From DATHSN01 sp035464115 (GTDB lineage Bacteria; Actinomycetota; Acidimicrobiia; Acidimicrobiales; SKKL01): a stretch of DNA of 5,070 nucleotides. Both the position numbers and the translations under genes were made by a program. Positions 1-5,070 of the stretch are shown one piece after another (the stretch's first letter is position 1; every line of letters begins with the position of its first letter). The DNA lies in assembly GCA_035464115.1 (NCBI GenBank), contig DATHSN010000314.1, positions 1 through 5,070 of the forward strand, read 5' to 3'. The notes under the pieces were generated by a model. That model saw nothing but the letters and a program-made list of their open reading frames with translations. It did no database searches and was not told the origin of the DNA.

Positions 1-78
1 AGCGGCCGGCGGGGTCGCCGGTGGCGAATCGGCGTCGAGAGCGACGTCGTCGTCGGCGTCCGGGTGGGCGATGTCCAC
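1..78 (-). CDS. Possible N-terminal part of an unknown leftward gene (runs off the left edge)
   Basis: On the minus strand a GTG at 78-76 opens a frame with no stop through base 1, giving 26 residues that begin MDIAHPDADDDVALDAD and continue proline- and alanine-rich. Twenty-two of the 26 codons end in G or C, as expected for coding DNA here, and a TACCCT hexamer lies 9 nt upstream. The visible piece is acidic and low-complexity, probably a disordered N-terminus; no domain can be recognised. If real, it is divergent from the small gene at 141 and shares its 62-bp intergenic region. An overlapping minus-strand GTG frame starting further upstream is also open but encodes a Thr/Arg/Pro-rich peptide that looks like a shadow. 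Function unknown; the main support is the promoter-start arrangement and codon bias. Confidence 0.35.
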   Translation of the reverse strand, partial: MDIAHPDADDDVALDADSPPATPPAA

Positions 79-87
79 GACGGGGGC

Positions 88-93
88 AGGGTA
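88..93 (-). promoter_or_regulatory. Possible -10 hexamer for the leftward gene
   Basis: The minus strand reads TACCCT, matching the TAnnnT pattern. It lies 9 nt before the proposed GTG at 78, which would leave almost no 5' leader. No convincing -35 element is visible. The assignment rests only on position and the TAnnnT match. Confidence 0.22.
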
Positions 94-128
94 GTGGGCG
101 CCACCGACCCGCCCTCGTCACCGGAACG

Positions 129-134
129 TAACCT
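129..134 (+). promoter_or_regulatory. -10-like hexamer for the 61-aa gene, leaderless spacing
   Basis: TAACCT ends 6 nt before the ATG at 141, so a transcript starting at the usual distance from a -10 would begin at or next to the start codon. GGAG at 135-138 is only 2 nt from the ATG, too close to act as a normal Shine-Dalgarno, which favours leaderless expression. A weak CCGACC (104-109) is the only -35-like sequence and its 19-nt spacer is long. The similar TAGACT arrangement at 1521 strengthens the call. Confidence 0.4.
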
Positions 135-140
135 GGAGCC

Positions 141-326
141 ATGGCCAGCCCCTCCGACCTGCCGCGACGCGCCGCCGAGCTGGCCGCCGACACCGCCGTG
201 GTCGTGGTGGGCCTCGGTGTGCTCGGGGTGAACCGGGTGCAGGCGCTGCGCCGCGACCTCACCCGGCGGGTGTTCCCCCCGCCCGCGCCCCCGCAGCGTC
301 GCCGCGACGACGAGCCCGGGGTGTGA
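141..326 (+). CDS. Small protein with one hydrophobic helix, function unknown
   Basis: This 61-residue protein has a polar N-terminus (residues 1-17), a short hydrophobic stretch TAVVVVGLGVLGV (18-30), a basic amphipathic segment NRVQALRRDLTRR (31-43) and a Pro/Arg-rich tail. The 13-residue hydrophobic core is short for a full transmembrane span, so membrane association or a helical partner-binding role are both possible. From memory, actinobacteria often encode small proteins combining a GLGVLG-type helix with a following Arg-rich helix, but I cannot name a family with certainty. The ATG at 141 is favoured because a -10-like TAACCT ends 6 nt upstream. Its stop TGA (324-326) is overlapped by the GTG of the glycosyltransferase gene in a GTGA junction, so the two are probably translationally coupled and it may act with that enzyme. 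Confidence 0.6.
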   Translation: MASPSDLPRRAAELAADTAVVVVGLGVLGVNRVQALRRDLTRRVFPPPAPPQRRRDDEPGV

Positions 327-1453
327 CCGGCCCGGCCGCGGGCCTGCGGGTGGCGGTCGACGCCACCCCGCTCCTGGGCGCGCGCACCGGCGTGGGGGTG
401 TTCACCGCCGAGCTGCTCGCCGGCCTCCCCGGCGCCGGGGTCGACGCGGTGGCCTACGCCACGTCGTGGCGGGGGCGGCACCGCCTCGCCGAGCAGGTCG
501 GTCCGGGCGTGCGCGTGGCCCGACGGCCCCAGGCGGCCCGCCCGCTGCGCGCGGCGTGGTCGCGCTGGGACCACCCGGTCATCGAGCGCTGGACCGGCCC
601 CGTCGACGTGGTCCACGGGCCCAACTACGTGGTGCCGCCCACCCGCCACGCGGCTGCGCTCGTCACCGTCCACGACCTCACGTTCGTCCACCACCCCGAG
701 ATGTCGACCGCCGACACGCTCGCCTACCCGGGCCTCATCCGCCGGGCGGTGCGGCGCGGCGCCCGGGTCCACACCGAGTCGCGCTTCGTGGCCGACGAGA
801 TCACCGCCGAGCTGGGGGTGCCCGCCGAGCGGATCACGGTGGTGCCCCTCGGGGTCACCCCACCTCCCGCTGTCGACCCGGCCGACGGCCACCGGCTCGC
901 GGGCGGCCCCCGCTACGTGCTGGCGGTGGGCACCGTCGAGCCGCGCAAGGACCACCCGCTGCTCGTCGACGCGTTCGAGCACCTCGCCGACGACGACCCC
1001 GACCTGCGCCTGGTGCTGGCCGGCCCCGACGGCTGGGGGGCGGTGGCCCTCGACCGGCGCCTCGACGTGGCCCGTCACCGCGACCGCATCGTCCGCCTCG
1101 GCTGGGTCGACGACCTCTCCCGCGCCGCGCTGTTGCGCGGCGCCACGGTGCTGGCGTTCCCGTCGCGCTACGAGGGTTTCGGGTTGCCCCCGCTCGAGGC
1201 CATGGCGGTGGGCACCCCGGTGGTGGCCACCGCGGTGGGGGCGGTGCCCGAGGTGGTGGGCGACGCCGCGGTGCTGGTCGCCCCGGGCGACGCGGTGGCC
1301 CTGGCCGGGGCGCTGGCGGCCGCCCTCGACGACGACGAGCTGCGGGCCCGCCTGGTGGCGGCGGGCCACGACCGCGTCGAGCGGTTCCGCTGGTCCGACT
1401 GCGTCACCGGCCTGGTCGCCCTCTACGGCCGCCTGGCGGCCGGCGAGGCATGA
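323..1453 (+). CDS. GT4-family (GT-B fold) glycosyltransferase
   Basis: The 376-residue product is a retaining GT-B glycosyltransferase that would transfer a nucleotide-activated sugar to a cell-surface glycan acceptor on the cytoplasmic side. The N-terminal acceptor domain (about 8-180) has the glycine loop RTGVGVF (21-27), VVHGPNYVVPP (97-107) and VTVHDLTFVHHPE (114-126). The C-terminal donor domain (about 196-370) starts with YVLAVGTVEPRKD (198-210; R208 and K209 are the usual phosphate contacts) and holds FPSRYEGFGLPPLEAM (279-294), where E284 and E292 form the E-x7-E motif, then GTPVVAT (297-303). Length is typical and no signal peptide or membrane segment is seen. The GTG start overlaps the preceding stop by 4 nt; a second in-frame GTG at 350 (VAVDATPLLG) would fit a common GT4 N-terminus. 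Donor and acceptor cannot be read from sequence. Nearby gmd and rmd genes make GDP-D-rhamnose or GDP-mannose plausible donors, by inference only. Confidence 0.9.
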   Translation: MTGPAAGLRVAVDATPLLGARTGVGVFTAELLAGLPGAGVDAVAYATSWRGRHRLAEQVGPGVRVARRPQAARPLRAAWSRWDHPVIERWTGPVDVVHGPNYVVPPTRHAAALVTVHDLTFVHHPEMSTADTLAYPGLIRRAVRRGARVHTESRFVADEITAELGVPAERITVVPLGVTPPPAVDPADGHRLAGGPRYVLAVGTVEPRKDHPLLVDAFEHLADDDPDLRLVLAGPDGWGAVALDRRLDVARHRDRIVRLGWVDDLSRAALLRGATVLAFPSRYEGFGLPPLEAMAVGTPVVATAVGAVPEVVGDAAVLVAPGDAVALAGALAAALDDDELRARLVAAGHDRVERFRWSDCVTGLVALYGRLAAGEA

Positions 1454-1471
1454 GCCGGTGACCCCACCGGC
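1454..1471 (+). terminator. Hairpin immediately after the glycosyltransferase stop
   Basis: GCCGGTG (1454-1460) and CACCGGC (1465-1471) form a perfect 7-bp stem with a 4-nt ACCC loop, beginning on the base after the TGA. No T tract follows, so it is not a classical intrinsic terminator. Such U-less GC hairpins are often proposed as terminators or 3'-end stabilisers in high-GC actinobacteria. Chance GC-rich pairing is a real alternative. Confidence 0.35.
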
Positions 1472-1485
1472 CGCCGGGCCCGGCG
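1472..1485. repeat. 14-bp perfect GC palindrome
   Basis: CGCCGGGCCCGGCG is fully self-complementary and directly abuts the hairpin at 1454-1471. It could add to transcript termination or be a protein-binding site ahead of the rmd promoter. The sequence is made only of G and C in a region of extreme GC content, so a chance palindrome is possible. Confidence 0.35.
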
Positions 1486-1520
1486 CCCGCCACGAGCCGG
1501 GGGGGCACAGCCGGCCTGCC

Positions 1521-1526
1521 TAGACT
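1521..1526 (+). promoter_or_regulatory. -10-like hexamer upstream of the mini-ORF and rmd
   Basis: TAGACT is the clearest -10-like element in the spacer and ends 7 nt before an ATG at 1534, a leaderless-type spacing. It is 33 nt before the rmd ATG at 1560, so a transcript starting here would begin at the mini-ORF rather than at rmd. No TTGACA-like -35 is evident in the G/C run around 1498-1503. Confidence 0.42.
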
Positions 1527-1533
1527 CCGGGCG

Positions 1534-1563
1534 ATGACCGCGCAGACCCGCCGGCCCGCATGA
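1534..1563 (+). CDS. 9-codon leader mini-ORF overlapping the rmd start
   Basis: ATG at 1534 opens MTAQTRRPA and ends at TGA 1561-1563, whose TGA shares bases with the rmd ATG at 1560 (ATGA overlap). It sits 7 nt after the TAGACT hexamer, so a leaderless transcript would begin with this ATG. The rmd start has no Shine-Dalgarno and no other in-frame start back to the TAG at 1521-1523. Translation of this mini-ORF followed by termination-reinitiation is therefore a simple way to reach rmd. The peptide has no recognisable function, and coupling rather than the peptide itself would be the role. Not proven to be translated. Confidence 0.4.
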   Translation: MTAQTRRPA

Positions 1564-2465
1564 GGGCCCTCGTCACCGGCTCGAGCGGGTTCGTCGGTCG
1601 CCACCTGCTCGCCCACCTCACCGCCGAGGGCGACGAGCCGCTGGGCCTCGACCGGGCCGACGGCGTCGACATCACCGACCCCGCCCAGGTGCACGCCGCG
1701 GTCGCCGACGCCGCGCCCGAGGTCGTCTACCACCTGGCCGGGTTCGCCGACGTGGGCGCGTCGTGGGACGACCCCGCCGAGGCGCTGCGGGTCAACGCCG
1801 AGGGCACGCTGCACGTGCTCACCGCGGCGCGCGCCGCCGGGGCCCGTCGGGTGCTGGTGGTCGGCTCGGCCGACGTGTACGGCACGGTCGCCGAGGCCGA
1901 CCTCCCGCTCGACGAGGACCAGCCGCTGCGGCCCACGTCGCCCTACGCGGCCAGCAAGGTCGCCGCCGACTTCCTCGCCCTGCAGGCCTGGCTGGGCCAC
2001 GGGCTCGAGACCCTGCGGATCCGGGCGTTCAACCACCTCGGCCCGGGGCAGAGCCCGCGGTTCGTGGCCCCGGCCATCGCCGAGCGGGTGGCCCGCAACG
2101 AGCGCGACGGCGCCGACGTGGTCGAGCTCGGCAACGTCACCCCCCGCCGCGACTTCACCGACGTGCGCGACGTGGTCCGGGCCTACCGGCTCGCCATGCT
2201 CGGGGGCGAGCCCGGCGCCGTGTACCACGTGTGCTCGGGCCGCGACGTCTCCATCGGCGAGCTGGCCGAGCAGCTGCTCGCCCTGGCCGACCGCCCGATG
2301 CGCCTGGCTCCCGATCCGGCGCTGCAGCGACCGGTCGACCTCCCGGTGCTGCGAGGCGACGCCGGCCGGCTGCGGGCCGCCACCGGGTGGACGCCCGAGA
2401 TCCCCCTCGAGCGCACCCTCGCCGACCTGCTCGACGACGCCCGCGCCCGCCTCGCCGCCGGCTGA
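1560..2465 (+). CDS. rmd: GDP-4-dehydro-6-deoxy-D-mannose reductase (Rmd-like)
   Basis: This 301-residue extended short-chain dehydrogenase most likely reduces the 4-keto group of GDP-4-dehydro-6-deoxy-D-mannose with NAD(P)H to give GDP-D-rhamnose in the cytoplasm. The nucleotide-binding loop is TGSSGFVG (6-13), followed by YHLAG (57-61), the catalytic Ser region GSADVYG (S103), and Y129/K133 in SPYAASK. FNHLGPGQSPRFV (157-169) and RRDFTDVRDVVRAY (196-209) closely resemble the Rmd subfamily rather than UDP-glucose epimerase. GDP-fucose synthase or GDP-6-deoxy-talose synthase remain possible, since product stereochemistry cannot be read from sequence. Length matches Rmd (about 300 residues). 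The ATG at 1560 is the only available start: the frame is closed by TAG at 1521 and has no other ATG, GTG or TTG between. The partner enzyme gmd lies beyond the convergent regulator gene. Confidence 0.82.
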   Translation: MRALVTGSSGFVGRHLLAHLTAEGDEPLGLDRADGVDITDPAQVHAAVADAAPEVVYHLAGFADVGASWDDPAEALRVNAEGTLHVLTAARAAGARRVLVVGSADVYGTVAEADLPLDEDQPLRPTSPYAASKVAADFLALQAWLGHGLETLRIRAFNHLGPGQSPRFVAPAIAERVARNERDGADVVELGNVTPRRDFTDVRDVVRAYRLAMLGGEPGAVYHVCSGRDVSIGELAEQLLALADRPMRLAPDPALQRPVDLPVLRGDAGRLRAATGWTPEIPLERTLADLLDDARARLAAG

Positions 2466-2478
2466 GCGACTCTCAGGC
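2451..2478. repeat. Direct repeat copy 1 (28 bp), over the rmd stop
   Basis: The segment matches 2492-2519 at 26 of 28 bases with a 41-bp period. It contains the last codons and TGA (2463-2465) of rmd and a small stem CTGAG (2462-2466)/CTCAG (2472-2476). The two mismatches against copy 2 are adjacent and lie in or at the edge of the hairpin loop (CGACT here, CGATC in copy 2), so the stem is identical in both copies. Confidence 0.8.
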
Positions 2479-2491
2479 TCAGGCTGCGCCA

Positions 2492-2519
2492 CTCGCCGCC
2501 GGCTGAGCGATCCTCAGGC
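2492..2519. repeat. Direct repeat copy 2 (28 bp), over the regulator stop
   Basis: Second copy of the repeat at 2451-2478. It includes the minus-strand stop of the XRE regulator gene (TCA at 2514-2516 on the plus strand), while copy 1 holds the rmd stop. Copy 1 also carries the equivalent TCA at 2473-2475. A short tandem duplication of the junction between the two convergent genes explains this best. Confidence 0.8.
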
Positions 2520-2522
2520 CGG
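2499..2522. terminator. Probable bidirectional terminator hairpin between convergent genes
   Basis: CCGG (2499-2502) plus CTGAG (2503-2507) pairs with CTCAG (2513-2517) plus CCGG (2519-2522), giving a 9-bp stem with a single bulged G at 2518 and a 5-nt loop. It starts 34 nt after the rmd stop and overlaps the regulator stop, so it could end both transcripts. There is no T tract on either strand. Copy 1 of the repeat has only the inner 5-bp stem. Confidence 0.45.
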
Positions 2523-2984
2523 GGCGCCGGGGGCGGCGCGGGCCCGGCGGGCGGCCAGTTCGGAGCGGGCGGCGCGCACGGCGCGCTGCTCGGCGGGGTG
2601 CAGCGCCCGCGCCGACAGGGCCGCCAGCTCGGCGTCGAGCGCGGTGAGGGCGTCGGCCGCGGCCCCGGCGGCGAGCTGGTCGACCCAGCGCAGCTCGAGG
2701 GCGAGCGCGGCGAGACGGGCCTCGACGTCGGTGTGCCGGGGAGCCACGACGGGCAACCGGTCGGCCTTGCCGGGCGGGTACTCGGTGCCGGCCACCAGCT
2801 CGTGGGGCTCCACCGCGAACAGCCCGGCGAGCAGGATCACGGTGCGCTCGCTCGGCAGCGACAGCCCCGTCTCGAGGTGGCTCACCGCGTTGCGCGACAG
2901 CGCCAGGCGCTCGGCGAGCTCGTGTTGGGTGAGACCGAGCCGGGCGCGGTGGGCGGCCAGGCGCCGGCCGAGCGACTCGGGCAC
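2514..2984 (-). CDS. XRE-family helix-turn-helix transcriptional regulator
   Basis: The 156-residue product is a DNA-binding regulator. An HTH_3/Cro-CI-type domain occupies about residues 5-65, with the helix-turn-helix in TQHELAERLALSRNAVSHLETG (positions 19-40) and the scaffold helices LAGLFAVEPHELVAG after it. Residues 68-82 carry a YPPGKADRLP linker. The rest (about 84-150) is Ala/Leu/Arg-rich, predicted helical and possibly dimer-forming, with no enzymatic or metal-binding motif. The GTG at 2984 gives MPESLGRRLAAHR, a normal XRE N-terminus. An upstream in-frame GTG at 2996 would add four residues but lies inside the inverted repeat. The gene is convergent with rmd and divergent from gmd, with 51 bp between the gmd and regulator starts, so autoregulation and control of gmd are likely. 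The ligand is unknown. Confidence 0.82.
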   Translation of the reverse strand: MPESLGRRLAAHRARLGLTQHELAERLALSRNAVSHLETGLSLPSERTVILLAGLFAVEPHELVAGTEYPPGKADRLPVVAPRHTDVEARLAALALELRWVDQLAAGAAADALTALDAELAALSARALHPAEQRAVRAARSELAARRARAAPGAPA

Positions 2985-2985
2985 G

Positions 2986-3002
2986 TGCCAACCCACTTGG
3001 CA
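2986..3002. promoter_or_regulatory. Operator-like inverted repeat TGCCAA-N5-TTGGCA
   Basis: A perfect 6-bp inverted repeat with a 5-bp CCCAC spacer lies directly upstream of the regulator GTG (2984) and 34 bp before the gmd start. Its AT-containing arms stand out from the surrounding G/C runs, and I saw no second copy of either arm in the window. The 17-bp dyad is a suitable size for a dimeric XRE protein. An adjacent 8-bp palindrome GCACGTGC (2981-2988) overlaps its left edge and the start codon. Binding is inferred, not shown. Confidence 0.5.
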
Positions 3003-3019
3003 GACGGCAGGACACCCAG

Positions 3020-3025
3020 AGGCTA
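3020..3025 (-). promoter_or_regulatory. Possible -10 hexamer for the XRE regulator gene
   Basis: The minus strand reads TAGCCT. A start about 7 nt downstream (near 3013) would give a leader of roughly 28 nt to the GTG at 2984, with the inverted repeat inside the leader, where bound protein could block transcription. No clear Shine-Dalgarno is seen in that leader. It shares the CTAG core with the plus-strand hexamer at 3024. Confidence 0.28.
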
Positions 3026-3029
3026 GAAC
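3024..3029 (+). promoter_or_regulatory. Possible -10 hexamer for gmd, leaderless spacing
   Basis: TAGAAC ends 6 nt before the gmd ATG at 3036, the same geometry as TAACCT before 141 and TAGACT before 1534. The last base is C rather than the usual T. TTGGCA at 2997-3002 could serve as a -35 but its 21-nt spacer is too long for a standard promoter. No Shine-Dalgarno precedes the ATG. Confidence 0.33.
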
Positions 3030-3035
3030 GACCCG

Positions 3036-4012
<977 letters not shown>

Positions 4013-4016
<4 letters not shown>

Positions 4017-4960
4017 GCCTCGTCGTCACCCTGGCCGGCGGGGTGGGCGCGGCCCGCTTCCTCGCCGGGCTGGTGCGCGTGGTCGACCCCGCCGACGTGG
4101 TCGCGGTCGGCAACGTCGGCGACGACGTCGTGCTGCACGGGCTGCACGTGAGCCCCGACCTCGACACCCTCACCTACACGCTGGCCGGGGCCATCGACCC
4201 CGACCGGGGATGGGGCCTCGCCGGCGAGACCTGGCAGGCCATGGACGGGCTGCGCCGCTACGGCGGGCTCACCTGGTTCAACCTCGGCGACCGCGACCTC
4301 GCCACCCACCTCTACCGCACCCAGCGCCGCCTCGACGGGGCCTCGCTCAGCCAGGTCACCGCCGAGATCGTGGCCGCGTGGGGGATCGGGCTGCGGGTGC
4401 TGCCCGTCACCGACGACCCGCTGCGCACCATGGTCACCGTGGTCGACGAGGGCGAGATCGGGTTCCAGGAGTACTTCGTGCGCCGGGCCCACGCGGTGGA
4501 GGTCACCGGGGTGCGCTTCGACGGCGCCCACGAGGCCCGGCCCGCGCCGGGCGTGCTCGACGCCCTGTGGGCGGCCGACACCCTGGTGATCGCCCCGTCG
4601 AACCCGCTGGTGTCGATCGGTCCGCTGCTCGCCGTGCCCGGGGTGCGCGACGTCGTCGCCGCCCGCCGCGACCGCACCGTGGCGGTGTCGCCCATCGTGG
4701 CCGGCGCCGCCCTGAAGGGCCCCGCCGACCGGATGCTGCGCGAGCTCGGCCACGACGCCTCGGTGGTGGGCGTGGCCCGGCTCTACCAGGACGTGGCCGC
4801 CACCTTGGTGATCGACGAGGCCGACGCCGACCGGGCCGACGCCGTCGAGGCCGAGGGCGTCCGCTGCGTGGTGGCGCCCACGATCATGTCGGACCCCGAC
4901 GCCGCCGCCCGCCTGGCGCGGGTGGTGCTCGACGCGGCCGACGCCCCGGGGGCGCGGTGA
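4013..4960 (+). CDS. cofD: 2-phospho-L-lactate / phosphoenolpyruvate transferase of F420 biosynthesis (CofD/FbiA)
   Basis: The 315-residue product transfers a phospholactyl or, in actinobacteria as shown for FbiA, an enolpyruvyl-phosphate unit from its guanosine-diphosphate carrier onto the deazaflavin Fo, giving (dehydro-)F420-0. Visible family features are the N-terminal LAGGVGAARFLAGL (7-20), VGNVGDD (32-38), HGLHVSPDLDTLTYTLAG (42-59; the PDxDT acidic cluster fits the family's metal site), WFNLGDRDLATHLYRT (88-103), APSNPLVSIGPLL (194-206) and VSPIVAGAALKGPADRML (225-242). Length is normal for the family. The GTG start at 4013 overlaps the gmd stop by 4 nt and has no Shine-Dalgarno. It gives MSLVVTLAGGVG, with the glycine loop in the expected place near the N-terminus, whereas the longer open frame upstream only shadows gmd. 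The stop is overlapped by cofE. Being coupled to gmd rather than only to F420 genes is the unusual aspect. Confidence 0.94.
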
Positions 4961-5070
4961 TGCCCCGCCTCGAGGTGTTCGGCATCGACGGCATCGGCGC
5001 GGTCCGGCCCGGCGACGCCCTGGCCGGGAGGATCGCCGCGGCCGCCGCCGCCGGCGACGACACCGCCCTC
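4960..5070 (+). CDS. cofE: Coenzyme F420-0:L-glutamate ligase, N-terminal fragment (CofE/FbiB), cut by window edge
   Basis: The 37 visible residues, MPRLEVFGIDGIGAVRPGDALAGRI followed by an Ala run and GDDTAL, match the start of CofE, where a xVxGxGEVRPGDDLA-type segment opens the protein. CofE adds L-glutamates to F420-0 in a GTP-dependent reaction and acts directly after CofD. Start choice is ambiguous: ATG at 4960 shares one base with the cofD TGA, while GTG at 4957, the codon just before and in frame, would give a 4-nt GTGA overlap like those at 323 and 4013. The gene continues past the right edge. Whether it is a stand-alone ligase or the longer actinobacterial FbiB form fused to a nitroreductase-like domain cannot be seen here. 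Confidence 0.82.
   Translation, partial: MPRLEVFGIDGIGAVRPGDALAGRIAAAAAAGDDTAL

Noticed and set aside
46..60. GTC/GAC trinucleotide run as a microsatellite
   Set aside because: Short and explained by an aspartate run in the proposed leftward gene; no longer tandem array is present.
466..1461. 331-codon plus-strand frame inside the glycosyltransferase gene
   Set aside because: Almost entirely Arg, Gly, Pro and Ala, with no domain; it overlaps a gene with complete GT4 motifs.
1404..2492. 362-codon minus-strand open frame antisense to rmd
   Set aside because: Gly/Val/Arg-rich sequence with no motif, lying opposite a clear Rmd-type enzyme; typical of antisense frames in high-GC DNA.
2994..2996. 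Upstream GTG as the regulator start
   Set aside because: It adds only four residues before a standard XRE N-terminus and falls inside the inverted repeat; possible, but less likely than the GTG at 2982-2984.

Overview
The window is about 5 kb of very GC-rich DNA. Codon third positions are almost all G or C, GTG starts are common, and there are F420-cofactor genes. This points to a high-GC member of the Actinomycetota, perhaps an Acidimicrobiia-like lineage. The phylum is fairly secure; the class is a guess from gene style and leaderless-promoter style. It reads as an ordinary chromosomal region for cell-surface sugar and cofactor biosynthesis. I see no insertion sequence, CRISPR array, tRNA, rRNA, phage gene or toxin/defence module.

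Layout from left to right. A probable partial gene reads leftwards off the edge (1-78, minus). It is divergent from a two-gene rightward unit: a 61-residue protein with one hydrophobic helix (141-326), overlapped 4 nt by a GT4-type glycosyltransferase (323-1453). After a GC-rich spacer with two hairpin or palindrome elements comes an Rmd-like GDP-4-dehydro-6-deoxy-mannose reductase (1560-2465). Its only possible start codon overlaps the stop of a 9-codon mini-ORF that sits just downstream of a -10-like hexamer. A convergent XRE-family regulator follows on the minus strand (2514-2984), and a 28-bp repeat covers both gene ends. Divergent from the regulator is gmd, GDP-mannose 4,6-dehydratase (3036-4016). 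It is overlapped by cofD/fbiA (4013-4960), which is itself overlapped by the start of cofE/fbiB, cut off at the right edge.

Gmd and Rmd are consecutive enzymes. Gmd converts GDP-D-mannose to GDP-4-dehydro-6-deoxy-D-mannose, and Rmd reduces this to GDP-D-rhamnose. The nearby GT4 enzyme could transfer that or a related sugar to a surface glycan. CofD and CofE belong to coenzyme F420 synthesis, so the gmd transcript appears to carry both nucleotide-sugar and F420 genes. The 51-bp gap between the regulator and gmd holds a perfect TGCCAA-N5-TTGGCA inverted repeat and two opposed -10-like hexamers sharing a CTAG core. This makes the regulator a candidate switch for gmd and possibly the F420 genes.

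The points most worth a second look are the leaderless mini-ORF before rmd, the operator-like inverted repeat, the duplicated convergent gene ends, and the coupling of gmd to cofD. No gene in the window has a clear Shine-Dalgarno sequence. Starts are either at leaderless-type positions or overlap a preceding stop.
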